DNA of 64,000 nucleotides from Puffinus mauretanicus (lineage: Eukaryota > Chordata > Aves > Procellariiformes > Procellariidae). Positions 13,601 to 27,280 of this stretch are shown piece after piece. The DNA is taken from contig JAJKFH010003870.1 of NCBI GenBank assembly GCA_023333565.1, positions 124,001-188,000 of the forward strand. Reading direction: 5' to 3'. The notes under the pieces were generated by a model, which was not told the DNA's origin, made no database searches, and was given only the letters and a program-made list of their open reading frames with translations. Made by a program: the position numbers and the translations under genes. Numbering within the stretch: the first letter of the stretch is position 1; the number at the start of each line of letters is the position of its first letter.

Positions 13601-16600
13601 ATAATGACAATTTGATTTTGCATCAAAAAATGTTAAATCAAATGTTTTCACTAAAAAGTTGATTTCAAGAAGCATTAATCAGTGAAGGGTTTTTTCATAA
13701 TCAGCTTTAACAAAGACGTTCTCCTCAATTTAAAGCAGTTTTTCTTTCGGCTGCGGAACACATTTTTAGTGCACATAAGGCAGATTTTCTTCTCATCAGC
13801 CCAGGGACATTCATCTCCGTAACCGCATCCAGAGCACTGCAGGAGAAGGTGGGTGGCCATGCCAGGAGCGGGCAGCAGGGATGGGACAAGGCGCCCGGAG
13901 TGCTCCAGCATCCTTCTGCCAGGCACGCCGCCACGGTGGAAATGCGCCTGCTGCCCCGAGGGGTTCACCCAAAGTGAACCTGTGGTCGGTTTTGGGTGCT
14001 TATTTGGTGTCTGAGAGGTGTTGCCATGGGGGAAAAAAAAAGTTGAAAAACAGTTGGTTTTATTCTGTCAGTGTGAAAACAGATTTTAAGGAAACTTCCG
14101 AGCAGAAGCTCACTGTCTGAAACATATGGACATTTTTCAAGCAGAGTAATTTATTAACCTCTATTCGAGTAAGCAGAAACCTACTGAGATGCTGTTTTCA
14201 AGCTTGATACAAAACAAGAGAGAAGCGTATTTCTGAAAGAAAAATTACTCCTTTGGAGTGTCTGCTCCCCGTTGCACACTTTTGCCCTCCCAAGCTGAGT
14301 GGTTCAGGTGCCGCCACCGCAGAAGCGACAGGAAGGAAAGCGGTTTAGGCAGTGAGCCAAAACCTGGGGAACATTTCTGGTCTGCAGCCCATCACCTAAA
14401 GCTGGTCAAAAGCTCTTGGTTGACTTGGGGCTATGGTTGACTTGTGGCTACGGTTGATGCGTAGTCCCTAAAGGGACATGTCATTACACCTCCCTCGTGT
14501 TCGGTAACCACTCCCTGCGCTGCAGGAACCAAATCCTGCTCTGTCGCCCCGATGCTTTGGATGAGCACTCATGGTTCAGCTGTTTTACAGGGGGACGTTG
14601 CTGTGCAGCACGAGTGGTTGGCTAATGGGGTGCCAAACCAGGTAGATACTCATCCAGCCCCTAACAGGGCTTAGCCAAGGAGCGCAGCTTCTGTTCCCAC
14701 AACCTTCCTTCTCCCTTGCTTTCTGTTTTCCAGCAACCTGCTTGAAATACAGGTTTATTTTCTGGCAGTGTTTGAAAATCCATAGCATTATGAGTGGTAA
14801 TGGGCAATGGCTTAAAGCACAGAAAGTTCAAAAGCAGAGTTCATCAGCACAGTACAATAAAGCCCAGGTCTCTGAACACACAGCAAACCCTGCCAAATAA
14901 CCTTTCAAAAATTGTCCGGTTTAAAAACTAGCTTGGGCCAGGATTTGCGTTGGTCCATCAGACATTCGTTACTTCTGCTTGTGAGTTGCACGATGTCCTC
15001 ATCTTTATAGGGAAAACGGCTCGAATCATCGGGAGCCGCTTCAAATGACTGGTGACATGACAGAGCCTCTTATTTACTCCTAGAATAACCATAATCATTG
15101 CACGAATGCAACGACATGCCTCGTGTCTGCTGCTGGTTGTTGCCTGGAGCCTGGAGCCAGACAGTTGGCTGCGCGCTTGCGAGGCGGCTCCCTGGGATCG
15201 CAGCGGGACTGGTGTTGCAGAGAGAGCTGCTGGCGTGCAGCAGTGACTGCATGTTCCTCTGTTAATCTGGAAGCTCTGGAGCCTAAATAATTAGCAGCAA
15301 TCAATCTGAAATTGGAAAAGATGCAATGTCCTAACCAGATGATGTCAGAAATTTATTATTTGTGTCTCTTTATTATAAGGGATGATGTTAAATTCTTATT
15401 TAAAGGGTTTCAGGCTTTGTTTCCTTTCTGAGAAGGGAGGGCAGTGTGAAGGCTCTGTCCGGGTTAGTGTCCTTCCCCAGCGCTGCCCTGGGCCAAAGGG
15501 CTGCAGGAGACACATGGACCGCCTCTCACCCAGGCAGACACTTGTCCAAAAGGTCTCCCTGGACCAGCTGAAGGTGACGATTTTGGCTGCTCTCTGTCCC
15601 ATCTTCCTCCCTAGTGACATGAAATGGCCATGGCTGGGGGCGCACAAGACTCCTGCTCGTGCGGGACTGCCCCATACCACTGCTCAAGGCCGACAGGCAC
15701 CGTCAGACGAGCTAATTTGGGGGTGCCTGCCTGAAACAGGACATGCGATCCACCTTCCGTGGCACCCTTAGTGTCCAATTTACTTATCTCCCGAAGTCCA
15801 AATAAATAAAAAGTTACCCCGTTACTTGCAGTGGACCATGTCAGCGTGAAATTAATTGCTGCTTCGGTTCATTTCTCAGCACCGTGTTCTCTCACACCCT
15901 CTCTCCTGCGCCTCTTTGTGTGGTAAAATACCTGAATTCTGGGTTTGAGGCAGATGTGGCGATCAGGTGAGCGATAGCAGCAGGACGAGAGGCAGCTCAG
16001 GGCCATACTGCGAATGCTTACGATGGCTTCATTCTCCCTGGGGATCTAGAAGGATCCAATCCGTTTCCAGTGCTCTTGGTGGCCATGTCCCAGAGCTGAG
16101 CAAACACTCCAGGCCAGATACGCAGGAGTACATAGGCACCGTTCATGTATTTATTTTAACGGGAATTAAGCGAACGTATAGCTTTCGACCTCGCCCATGC
16201 TCTCCCTAATCTTTAATGTAATTGGAAACACTGGCGTTGGTGAGTATTGCAAGAGGTTCTCAGGATTAGGCCTTTAAATCCCATTGTGTTAAGCAAATAG
16301 GCGAATATCAGATGATATTCTGGTGTTCCCCAGCCGGGTGCATGGAAGCGATTCCCTCACGCCTGGATTTGCATGGCGTTGGGAGGCATTGCGTCTCAGT
16401 AGTTATCATGGGAGCTCGTCACCCCCGACCTGGACGAAGGGATGCTGCGTGGTTCAACGCTGCTGCCTGCTGCTCAGCATCTTGCCAAGGAGGGAGAAGC
16501 CCCAGACGGCCTTTGCATCACTAAAATTTTCCTTACCGGTATTCTTAATTCTTTTTAATTGGTGCTGACAAAAAGACAAGAAGTTGTTGTTCAAGCAGCC

Positions 16601-18386
16601 TTTTTTGGGCAATTTTTTTCTCTCCGACAGCATGAAATGTCACATGTGTCTCCAAAGAGCCATCCAGTCGCAAGCGAATCGCAGTCAGCCAGGCACTGAA
16701 GAGCACGTCTTCGAGGGGGGGGATTTTCTGCCCATTGGTGTGTGGGAACGTGCAGGATGTGAATCTGAAGGGTTAAAGACGTTTTTGGGTGGGTTGGAAG
16801 AAATTAGGATGAGATTTTCCCTTTGTGTGAAAGGGGAAACATGCAGCGGGTGATGCAGAAGCTGCTTCTGGTGCAGACAGATACTTTCCCCCCAGAGATG
16901 TGTGCGGTCGATGTGCAAGGCTGGACTCAGGGGGATTCACAAAACATGCTTGTAAGAAACCAAAACCTCAGAGTTTTGGGCATCGGCCTGAGAACTGAAT
17001 CCAGGGTGCCAAGGCTCTGCTGGAATGTGACCTTGCAGTCTGTTCAAAAGCGATTTAAAAAAAAAATAAAATCAAGCATCTGCTACCAAGGGACTGATGC
17101 AGAAAATCTTTCCGCTAGCTTCACAAAGCGGTGGAGCGGCTCCTGCTTTGTTTTTAATCTCAAAAAAAGCCTCCTCACTCTCTGAAGCCTTGTCCTCTTC
17201 TCCTCACCCTCTGCTTTCTCCTCCTTGCAGTGCCGGAGGGACACGAGCATCTTCTGCCGTGTGCGGGGACGTCCCCGACCCTGCTCTGGACTTTGGCTGG
17301 AAAGTATGATGCTTGTCACAATGAGGCCGGGTCAGAAGGATCGGTGCTGGGACTTACACTGTGTGAATGAAACTGATAAGCAATACTTTGGGTAGTGCCA
17401 AAGTATTCCCAAAATACGTGAAATTATTCTGCAAGTAATCATAAGGCGCAAATGAGCTGTGGCTAATGAGGGTGCACCCTGGCTGCTGGAGCGACCGAGC
17501 CGAGCGTGCCCCTCGCCGCCCCTGCACTGGCTCCAGCCATGCGTTTGTATTTCCAGGGATGACGATCTTCACTCATTCCCTTTTTCTGTCACCGTTACCC
17601 TGGTTCCAAGTATCTTTACTGTAAAAACTTATCACCGAGAAAGTGAAACATGAAGACTTTTTCTGATCTCTTTAATGTAAAATACCTAAAAATAGACGGC
17701 GTGGGAACAGTTTTCCACTTGAAAAGCAAAATCCTGCAAAAGTGTTTTAATGCAGATTTGGGACCTAATTATTTTTTCTCACTCACAGCCATAGTTTTGC
17801 CACAGTGTGAACAGCAAGTCCGTAACACTTGAGCTTCATCCACTTAGAACCTGGCGTTTTCCTTCCCCTCCTTAGGGCTTTACTGAGAGAGCAGAGAATA
17901 GGACTAGTGAATGCCATCCCAGAAGTCCCAGAGTTGATCCCCCATTAATTCTACACCCTTAATTTCACCAGGAAATGTCAGCTGGTTCAGCTGGATGGCC
18001 CCAGGTTAGTACAATGAGTCAAAATATCTATACTGGGCAAAGGTAAACTGTCCTTAACTGAAAAAATGGTAAAAGAAATGCTATAGTTAAAATATGGTGT
18101 TTCAAAGCACTCATTAGATCAGCACTGGGGAGTCTAGTATGTGATCAGATGGTTTTAGAGTTGGCTAAAGCGCACAGAAATGTATGGATAGTGTTGTCAA
18201 AGGTTCTTAAAAACTTGTTGTTAGTGGCAGGGACTTATCCAGGCTGTTCTGCCTACACCACAGTGTCACTCCCATCTTCTTTCCCAGCGAACAGTGCAGT
18301 GCATCCGCCATGCCGACAGGGATCGGGCTTCTCAGCCATGAGCGGACCCAAGACCAGTTTGAGTTGAAGGGAACAGGTTGGATCTC

Positions 18387-18417
18387 AGTGTGTTTGTGGG
18401 TGTGTGTATATGTATGT
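18387..18417. repeat. Imperfect TG-rich repeat
   Basis: A short interrupted TG/TA dinucleotide tract (GTGTGTTTGTGGGTGTGTGT followed by ATATGTATG). It is too short and degenerate to be a strong microsatellite. Confidence 0.4.
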
Positions 18418-20260
18418 CGATTCTCCCTACCTACTATTCTAGGTGGTACGGGAGGAGATGATCTTCTCCCTCCTAACACCTGCACGCTGTTAGCTTGCTG
18501 GTAGGGCAAACAGGGCAGACAGCAGGGTGTCCTTAAAAGCCCACATGGCAAAGCATGCAAAAGCCCTTCTAGTAGATTTGCAGAAACATTTCTGTATGTC
18601 TGCAGTTTTGCGTATAAGTATTGTAGAAATATCCAAAGTATCAGGCTGCATGCTTGCTGGGAAAAATGTGTGGTAACCATTGTGTTTCTTTTATTCTGTG
18701 ACTCCTGAGAAGCAAGAGACCTTAGCTGGCAGGGGCTGGTGATTAACACATTGTGGTGGTGGTGCAGATTAGCAGACTGTGCTAGCTCTTCAGTGTTAAA
18801 TGCGTTGGTGGCCTCAGACCTTTATTTCCTATTTTTCCATGGACAGATGTCCAAATTGTTCTTGATGGCCCTGACGGAGAGGCTGGGGTCAGGGCTGGAG
18901 CATCAGCTCCCCGCAGCGAAGGCGTTGGCAATCCTTCGCTTCCACCACGTGCATTCATTCATCCGCTTGGGTTTGGAGGCTGTTGCAAATAGGACTGTAT
19001 TGCTGGGAGCCTGGGCTGGCGCGAATGCCGCAGCCTTGTGCGGTGCTGCGCTGGGACAGCGGGATGGGTTCAGCTGGATGCTTTTTCACAGCTGTTTGTT
19101 TTTAATCTAGTGATACCTCTAAGTATGCTAAAAAAGAAGCTGTGCCTACTTCCAAAAGGCCAACTTGAGACCCACAAAAGACAGGCCCAGGAGAAAAAGA
19201 GGGTATGGAGGCGAGGGCTTGGGAAATGTCTCTGCCCTCTCAGCCTGGTGAAGCCCTCGTCTGGAGAGACTTAAGCAGTTTTCTGTGAGGAGTTGCGTCC
19301 TCTCCTCAGGTGGGAAGTCCCATGCCGATGGGCACATCTTCCCCTCCGCTCGACATGGCTGTGTTTTGCTGCTGCTCCGCTGAAGCTGATGTAAAAACCA
19401 CGACACATGTAGGGGGGTTCCTCAATACCAGAGGTACCTGGAGCGCCAGGGCCCCCCTCCTGCTTTCCCTATGAATAAGTAAAGACCTGCGCTCTTTTGA
19501 CCCCCCCGCAGTATGTCTGAATTCAGTAAATAAACAGCCCCAGACAATTCAATTATAGACTGTCACTTGGCTTTAAATCACGGCTGCGTGATTATAGGCA
19601 ATGCCCTTTGGTGATGTGACAATTTCAGACTTTTCCCCACCTTGTTTTCCTCTCCCAACAGCTAAAATGAAAATATTGAGCGAGTCTTAAATAAGCTAAA
19701 GCTTGCTGGGAAGATCTGAGGGCATATACTGCCATTTCAGAGGCGAGCCAAAAGCAGTACACATATGAAATGTATTGTCAGTGGTAGACTCTGCTCGAGC
19801 AAGGTAAAAAGTGTCATCTGCTTTATATGAAAAATGTAGAAGAAATTGTGCTCTGCTCCTGCAATCCTCTGTATCAGGACAGTAATTTACTGTGGTTGAC
19901 ATTAAGGCAGATGATACTGAGTATATTTTAATAGCTTAAGCTGTGGCTAAAACAGGAACTGGTTTTGATCAACCTTTTTCATATTTCACAGCCTTTGCAT
20001 CTTTGGTCAGTGGTGGATGCATCTGTGGTTTATTAATAACTAAACCAGAGAAGTGTTGTCTGATTGCACAGTTTTGAAGTGGTACATTATAGCCAAGTAT
20101 GTAAATATGTACAGCTTATAGGACAAGAAGGCTTCAAAGTGGAGAAAAGGAGGCAATCTCCTGTTGTTATTCAAGGATTCCAAGGTCTTCAACCACAGGC
20201 TGAGGATGGAAGAAGGGTCAGGAGCAGCACAAGCGGGAAAGATTCTCAAATACTTAATCG

Positions 20261-20303
20261 AATCAATTAAATCAATTAATCCATTTAATTAATTTGATCA
20301 ATT
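20261..20303. repeat. AT-rich imperfect inverted repeat with TAAT cores
   Basis: Two arms of about 20 bases (20261-20280 and 20283-20303) are imperfect reverse complements, about three quarters matched. They are built from AATTA, CAATTAA and TTAATT elements. The block contains several ATTA/TAAT cores of the kind bound by homeodomain proteins, clustered in about 45 bases. It may be an enhancer element or an AT-rich chance palindrome. Confidence 0.4.
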
Positions 20304-21269
20304 TTCCGTAAGGGAACAGGATTGCACCCATGTACATTGACAACCACATTGACCCAGAAGGCAACCAGCATGAACCCAATGCTCCCCCTGACTCACCGAG
20401 CCGCTGGTGTGCGACAGTCTGCATTTCACAGTTCAGTCAGCAGGAGCTCGAACAGGCGGGGTTTCAAGTCAAAGGCTAGAAATAATTGAGAGCATTTATG
20501 AGGAGATTTTTGTGCTTTATTTGTGAAGTCACAGGAGCTTCATTTTCGGTCCTCAGTGGTTGTAGGTAGCTCTGTCGGTGACCACTGCAGCAAGCAAATA
20601 AATAGCTGCACTGCTTAATTCTTCGGTTTGGATATGAGCAAAAATAAATGAATTTGAAAGCTTTTTGGAGGAATGATCGGCCATGTCGAGCCAAGCGGAC
20701 AGATCCTCCTGACGAATGGGCCGCAACAGGAAACTCAACCAGTTCACCTCATTGCCAAAGCCACCCCTTCTGCTCCTGGCCTGTACCTGGGTGCTTGCTT
20801 TCTGCACGCTTCACCTACAGCTGTAAGGGAAACAAATACGAAAAGGAGTTAAAACTAGTTTCAGACCCTGTCTGTCTTCCTCAGTCCCCCACAATTTGTT
20901 TTCCGTCCGTTCTCCTCCATATCCCTCCTTCTCCTGCAGGCATGGGAGAAAGTCTCTCTGCTTCTCCTGAAGCTGTTCCCCTGAAGGGGCTCTTCCCTTG
21001 CCAGCTGGTATCTGTGGGCAGTCTTCTCCAGCCTCTGGCTGTAGTCGGTACTGATGCATGAGGAAGATGTTACAGTCCCTAAGGGATGATTATAAAATAA
21101 CTCCCCCAAGGGTCAGCTTCTCCCTCACCTCCGGTCCAAGGTACACCACAGGCATATGGAGTTTAAGCATCCCTTGCTCATTTTATGTGGAATATAATGC
21201 AGCCGTGATAGTCACATTATCTAGTGCTCGCCCTTTCTCTGATCTCCCAGAAATTCCTGGCCTCAATTA

Positions 21270-21560
21270 TATTTAGAGACAGTTAGTTCCATGTCTTAAT
21301 TATACACTGTGGCTTAAAAAAAATTAAAATCTTTTAGTGCTTTAAATCCATCTTCTTTTTATTGGCTGTTCTTATTGTACGGCTAAAAACAAATAGGAGT
21401 GCCAAGTCTCCCTGCTTTGTATTGCTCGTTGTTTTGCATTCCCCATCGGACTGGCTCCGGTCTCCTCCCTGAACTTAAACACTTGCTTTCTTTTTGGGAA
21501 ACTGTTTCTGCTCCTTCTCATTAGCCGTCTTTGGACCCAGACCAGATTCTCTTGTGGGAG
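21270..21560 (-). mobile_element. Eroded CR1-like LINE fragment
   Basis: On the + strand, phrases such as TTAGTTCCATGTCTTAATTA followed by ACACTGTGGC, then a T/A-rich stretch and ATTAGCCGTCTTTGGACCC, resemble the antisense of old amniote CR1 elements. In those, a similar 'ttccacaggttaattat...actgtg' motif and a later 'cgtctcttt' motif occur in this order. Divergence is high and the borders are uncertain. The identification rests on remembered consensus phrases rather than an alignment. Confidence 0.35.
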
Positions 21561-24500
21561 CATTCAGGGCCTGCCTGAGCAGTGCCATTCATATCCTACC
21601 ACTGAGCTCTAACAGTCTTTTCCTCCTCCTTCATTCCATGGCTTTCATATTTTTCTTGCCCTTCTGACAGTTGCTATACGTCTAGCTATACATCTAGTCA
21701 CCTGCAGAGTTGGTCGCTTTCCAGGTCATCCCCTCTTCCAGGTCAGTCCATGCTCAAAGCTTAAAAATTATATATAAGGAGGTAGGGGCAGGTAGGGCAC
21801 TTCTGCCTCCTTATGTACTTGCCTTAAATATTGCTGCTAAAAATAAGTGGAGAAAAATGTGGGAAGTGTAATTTTAAAATTGATAGTGTGCCCCGAGGGG
21901 TAGGGGTTTCTTCACTCTCCCCCAGCTTTACTGGTCTTCCAACATAACTCACCCACCCCAAGAATATCTGGCTGGTCCTAATCCTCTTCTTTAATTAAGA
22001 AGAGTGCTCCCAGCACTCTCGATTCCTGCTGAGACCATCCCACTCGGCTGTCAAACCCCACGGGAGGTGCCGTGCCCCCCACAGCCCCCAGCCCCTGTCC
22101 CAGGGGCTCGGCGCTGCCGCTGATGGATTCCTGCCGCTCCGGCGCCCGCGGCCGCAAGCAGCGCTTGATTTATGGAGCCTGCTGTGAGCACGTAGCCCTG
22201 GTGGCATGAAAACAGGCCTGGGTGCATCTCAACAGCCCGGGGTTGAGATCTGGCTGCCGTTCCTAGCTCAGCCACTGATTCCTGAATAAGGAAGCCCCTT
22301 ATTTTTTAATACATTACAGGTAGAGTTAGAGTGCCTTTCAGTATAGCAGCAGTCTCTTATGCATACATACACCTAGAAGAACTGTAACTTGGTCTTAATT
22401 GACCATGGTGCAACTGGAGTGTAATGAACTATAATAAAAATACTAAGTTGCTTGTCAAGCGAAGAAAACAGCTGTTCGGTATGTCTTCAAGAAGTAGTTC
22501 TGTGCCCAGTATATACACAGTATTTTTGTTTGTGCTAACGCTGTTTAATGAAATACTTGGAGAGTTAGTAACTAGGGAAGGGGGGGGTTTGTGTTTGTTG
22601 TTGTTGTTGGGTGGTTTTTACTGAGCACAGCAGCGCATCTCCCATGCTTTCGAGAAGGTCGAGCGGAGCTGTGACTGATGCCACGCGATGGTGAATGATA
22701 CAATCTCTAGAGTAGCTGGCAGAGTTGAAACTAGCTGTCGTATTTTGTACCCACACAGCTATTGAGCTGGGGGGGGGGGCAAGCAGTTCAATGCAGCAAT
22801 CAAGAACAAGGCATCAGCTTTTTCCGTTAGACTCGCCTTGCACAAGGGCCGTCAATTAGAACTTGAGATTTCCCAGCCAACGGTGCTACCTGCGGAGGGA
22901 GGCGGGAGGAGCGGCGGGACACGGATGTAATTCTCAATAACAAATGAGCTGTGGCATCACTTGGGCTGAGAGAAGAGTTTTACCAGCGCTGATGGTGGAT
23001 TCTTTGTATATTTAAATTCTGTTGCAAGTGGAAACCTCTCAGGATATTCATGTTTCCACACTAGGTGTAGTAGTTTGGTGTTGCAAATGTATTAACCGCA
23101 GGTTTACACCAAACATGCAAAAACAAATTAGAAATAGGGAAATACAAACACATTTTCTCATTAGGGGATAGAAGTATGTGCTGACTGTAGTACAAATATA
23201 ATTTTTATTCCATTTGTGTAACCTTTAGTATTTTAATGAAGTCCTGTTCCTGTGTACAGCGTATGGTTCGCTGTCAGATAATTTAACACTAAGAAAATCT
23301 GCATTGAATAAATTAGAATATATTTGCAAATTAATTGGTTAATTAGATTTTAGACATCTCTTGAGGACAGGAGAGAAACAGATGTGTGCAAAAGCCACAC
23401 AGATAGTTTAGGGATGAGTATGTCTTGCAGGGTTTTATCACTCAGTTTTGTGAAAAACAGCCTTTCACGGGTGCCAAAGATTAAAAAACCCTCGGCTTTA
23501 AATGCAGAACATTAAACTCCAATTTCCGTGGTGCTGCTGATTTTTTTTCCGGGGCATGGGCAGAGCCATTTGGACCTGTTAGCCGAATGACTGCACTCAG
23601 AATAGGCGAGGTACCTCTTGAGCTGCTTTTTTTTCTGACAACTAAAAGTATCTGTGAAGCCGTCTGGAAATCCTCTGAGCTAAACACTGGCAGATCAGCA
23701 GAGAGATGCCAGCTGGCATCGTGGTCAGGTCAGGCAACTCATAAGAAGAAGCAGATCTAAGATGGGGCCCAAGATTTAGAAGAATGGTCACTGAAGAAGG
23801 AAAACTGACAGGGCAGGTTTTTTTCTCAGCTACGTGGGTGTAAATCCAGAGCAACTCCACTGAGATTCACACCAGAATAACTGAGAGCAGAATCTGGCCA
23901 ATGTCATCCACCTGACCTCAGGAGAGGGCTTGGATGGGGAATAGCTTGCTTACCTTCCTCTTACAAGCCTTTCACGGCTAATTTTCGGAGAGGCGTAAAT
24001 TCAGTTTTGCTTGGTTTGGGGACAGTAACCACCAATTTACTTTTACTGATTGGTAAAAGTAATTAGAGATTCTGCTACCAAAACCTGCACTCGTGTATTC
24101 ATTATTAACTTAGACCCCCTCAGAAACAAGCTCTGATTAAATCTTGTTTGGAAATTGAGGGAATTCAAATTTTACGGACTAGAGTTGCTCCAGAAGCTGA
24201 GTGGGAAAGGATTTTCAGCTTAAAAGCAGTGCAACAGCTCCCTGCAATCCGGGCTGATCCTAAGAGCAGCAGAGGTGAGTAGGTGACATTTCTTGCATCT
24301 GTTTTTCACGTCTGTTTTTCACCTCTGCCGAAACAGTCCTCGAGGCTAAGCCCAAATCAGAAGACATTGATCAGTCCCTCTTGGAAGACAGCCGGTGTTC
24401 ACATTATTTTGCTTTTGCAGTTTTATCTCTGGCATCCCAGTTTGGGTGTGTTCAGAACCGTTTGGCAAAAACCTCATCGTTAAAGGCAATATTTGCAGTG

Positions 24501-27280
24501 TACAGTAAGACAAACAAGAGCCCATTTGCGTGCGTCATCGATCATTTTACAAACACTCCTCGGGCTAAGCACAAAACTCACCCAATACTGGCTGTCCGGG
24601 GTCACAATGCACACGTCAGAGGCAGAAGCATTTTTCCTGCTGGCGTAACCTCTGTCAGGCACTGAGACCCTGATGCTGCAGGGAAGAGCCTTCAAGTCAT
24701 GTTCTTTCTTTGACCTTGGTGTGTTTTTCTAAGTAGCGGACAGAGCAAAGCAAAAGCCTTGTTGCTGTCGATGTGTGAAAACTACAGCCAGATTTTTCAA
24801 ACTCCAGAGGCTGAAGCTTGGGGGCTGAGGTTACAGAGGACGCCCGCTGCTGCACCATGTCCCCAGGCACCGAAGCAGCCCGCAGGGCCGCCTGGGCACA
24901 GGCACCGTGTGTCCCTGGCTCAGGACTGCTGTCAGCAGCCGCATGCCTTTGGGAAGAGAGCACAGCTTTTAGCGGGGCTGATGCAGACCAGGACGTGCAA
25001 AAACCTGGCTGTGGTGACCTCGATGCACTGATTTATGAGAGCGTCTGGGCTGGCTCGGCAGTGTGGGCAAGAGCCTCGTGCGGCAGGATCGTGCCTGCAG
25101 GCTGCCGTCCTGTCCTTTGGGGACCGAGCCACTGCCGGGTCCCAGCCAGCCCACGGGGATGTCTCTGCTGGGCGCTTGGCCTTTCAATCCCAGTTAACCC
25201 CAGAGCCCAGCTCTCCCTTTGCAGGCTGGGAGCTTCTGTTCCCACACAGCATCTGGCTCTCCTGAGCCTGCTCCCTTCTGACCTCGGCACTTCTTTCCTC
25301 TCCTGTGCAGCAGGGGTTACCGAGTTCTCCACTGCTTGGAAATTAAATTGGACGAGACAGGTACCAGCTTTTAGTGGGATCTGGCTTGTATTACTGGGGA
25401 AGCAGCACTGCACCACCGCACCTGGGACGCTGTGGAGCAGTGTATCCTCTGGTCCAGCCGAAGCTGCCCTTCCCTCCACGTTTAACACATGCAGATTAGT
25501 CATGTTCCTGCAAATGAGTAAGAGTGTAGGTGCGTTGAGACCCAAGGCTAAGAGGCTGCTGGTTCGCAGCTGTGATGAATATAAACAGCTACAGTGGATG
25601 TACACGGACATTTCCCTGCAGCATTCGTCTAAACGCGCAGTGATTCAGTAACTGCGTGCTGGTGTCCTTGGGCAAAATGAATTTGCACATTTGTCAGGAG
25701 TCAGGGGTTGAGGAGAGACCCAAAAATTACCAGCTATGATCAAATTCACAGAGTAGTGGGTTAACATCATCTGCCATAACTTCTCTATGGGGCTTTTGTC
25801 AAGTCTCATTCAAGCAGTGTTTGCTGAGGCTTTTGACATTTGTGGCAGCGCTGGGACAGACAGTAAGGTCGTGTGTCACTTTAAAGGCTTAATTTTTTCC
25901 AAATTCCTCACAAAACTGGAGCTGAAAGCTCTCTCATAAATTTCTTGGGGAATCTGCTGAGGCAGCAATTACGTTATCCTTCAAAAACTCCACGGAAAAG
26001 GTCGCCACAGAACCACGCCGAACCTGTCAGGCCGAAAAGGGAGAAGGGGTGAGAGACGCTGTGAGCGAGGCGAGGTCCGAGGCTGCTCTCGGTGCCGGCT
26101 GAGCGGAGCTGGGAGACACCTGTGGAAACCGCAGCCAGCTCGAGATGCCGAGGTGTGGGCAAGGCACAAACCACACGTCTTCTCGCCTGGTCGGGTTTCT
26201 GCCGAAGATGTATTTACTCAGCAGAGTGAGAAAACCCAAAGCAGAGGAAGGTATAAACCAAGAAAACTGTATTTGTGAGGTGTGACTGCAGTGCTCAGAC
26301 CTTCCTCCCCTCTGAACGGAGACTAACCTGGGGGACGATAAAACAGGCAAGGAGCTGCCTTCAAATTTATTTCTCTTTCTTTCTCTGTTTCTGCAAACCT
26401 CCCATACCAGAACATTAATGCGTGATGAGAAGCTAGTCTTAAACAGGACTGCTTACTGCAAAAGATAATAAACACCGATGTTCCCTACTAAATTATAGAG
26501 GACTTGGTACGTTTTGTGGAAAAACTGGCTGCATTACTAGACCGAGATCATAAACCTTTGAAAGGTGGAGGGAGGAGAAAGCAAAATATTCCGCATAAGG
26601 AAAATGCGATTGTGGTAATCGTTTTCTTAATCCCTAGGCTTCCAGTTTTACCCATTCATGTTTCCAGTATCTGCAGATGAACTCAGGAGGGTTTCAGTAA
26701 TCCATTAAAAAAGATTGTTTTAGAATTTCCTCCTAGGCATAATCATTTGTTGGTTTGGGTTTTTCCCCTCATTCTTCCCTGCTAATTTATGAATGCCTCT
26801 ATTAATTTTACCAAAACGATAATCAAAGAGTGAACCTTTTCACTTGGTACTTTGATCGGGATGATCATCCTTGTGGAAAAGTCTAATGAAGAGTTTTATA
26901 GGAGTGAAACTAATTGAGATCTATAGAAATATAATACTGATCTCTGTACAACAATAGATACTTTTTAAACTGTCCTGTTCATCAGATAAATAATTCTTGA
27001 GTAAGTTGAATGTGCTGGTCTGAAGTAGCAAAAATCCTGAAGGTTATTTGTTGTCGAGTGTAGTCTGTTATAGTTTAGTCTTACAGAATTTATTGTAACT
27101 CTAGTAAAGCGATCTAAGTAGTGCCATGTGTTGCTTATCAGAAGATATTGTCCCTTTTCGTGTCTCCATGCATTTCAGTACTAATCTAATTGGATTAAGT
27201 TTGCATGATGGACTACTAGAGGTAGAGGTTTCGTGCTCAGGATGATCAGAAAGCACCAGTTACTAGTAGCTTTTACAGAA
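21561..27280 (+). other. EXT1 intron 1, middle block, no gene seen
   Basis: No supportable exon or RNA gene. There is a CpG-rich pocket at about 22060-22160, poly-G runs at 22579-22586 and 22770-22779, and a moderately GC-rich stretch at 24818-25651 where frames happen to be open on both strands for up to 277 codons. Neither frame resembles a known protein and the two overlap, so I treat both as chance. Confidence 0.7.

Larger units (their letters stand above)
1..21269 (+). other. EXT1 intron 1, left block, no gene seen
   Basis: This stretch is inferred to be intron because exon 2 at 40186 has an acceptor but no EXT1 exon 1 protein is encoded anywhere to its left. I see no recognisable protein family, RNA gene or well-preserved transposon here. 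Open frames are short, occur on both strands, overlap and lack related sequence or splice structure. It contains a TA/CA microsatellite near 5.1 kb, a possible coding relic at 7621-7824, a G-run cluster at 10.58 kb and an AT-rich inverted repeat at 20.26 kb. These are listed separately. Confidence 0.75.

Noticed and set aside
20648..21109. 137-codon + frame and overlapping - frames
   Set aside because: Open on both strands, no domain seen, no conservation evidence available.
24818..25651. 277-codon open frame as a protein-coding gene
   Set aside because: No recognisable domain, overlaps an equally open antisense frame, lies in GC-rich intronic sequence and shows no promoter or splice context.
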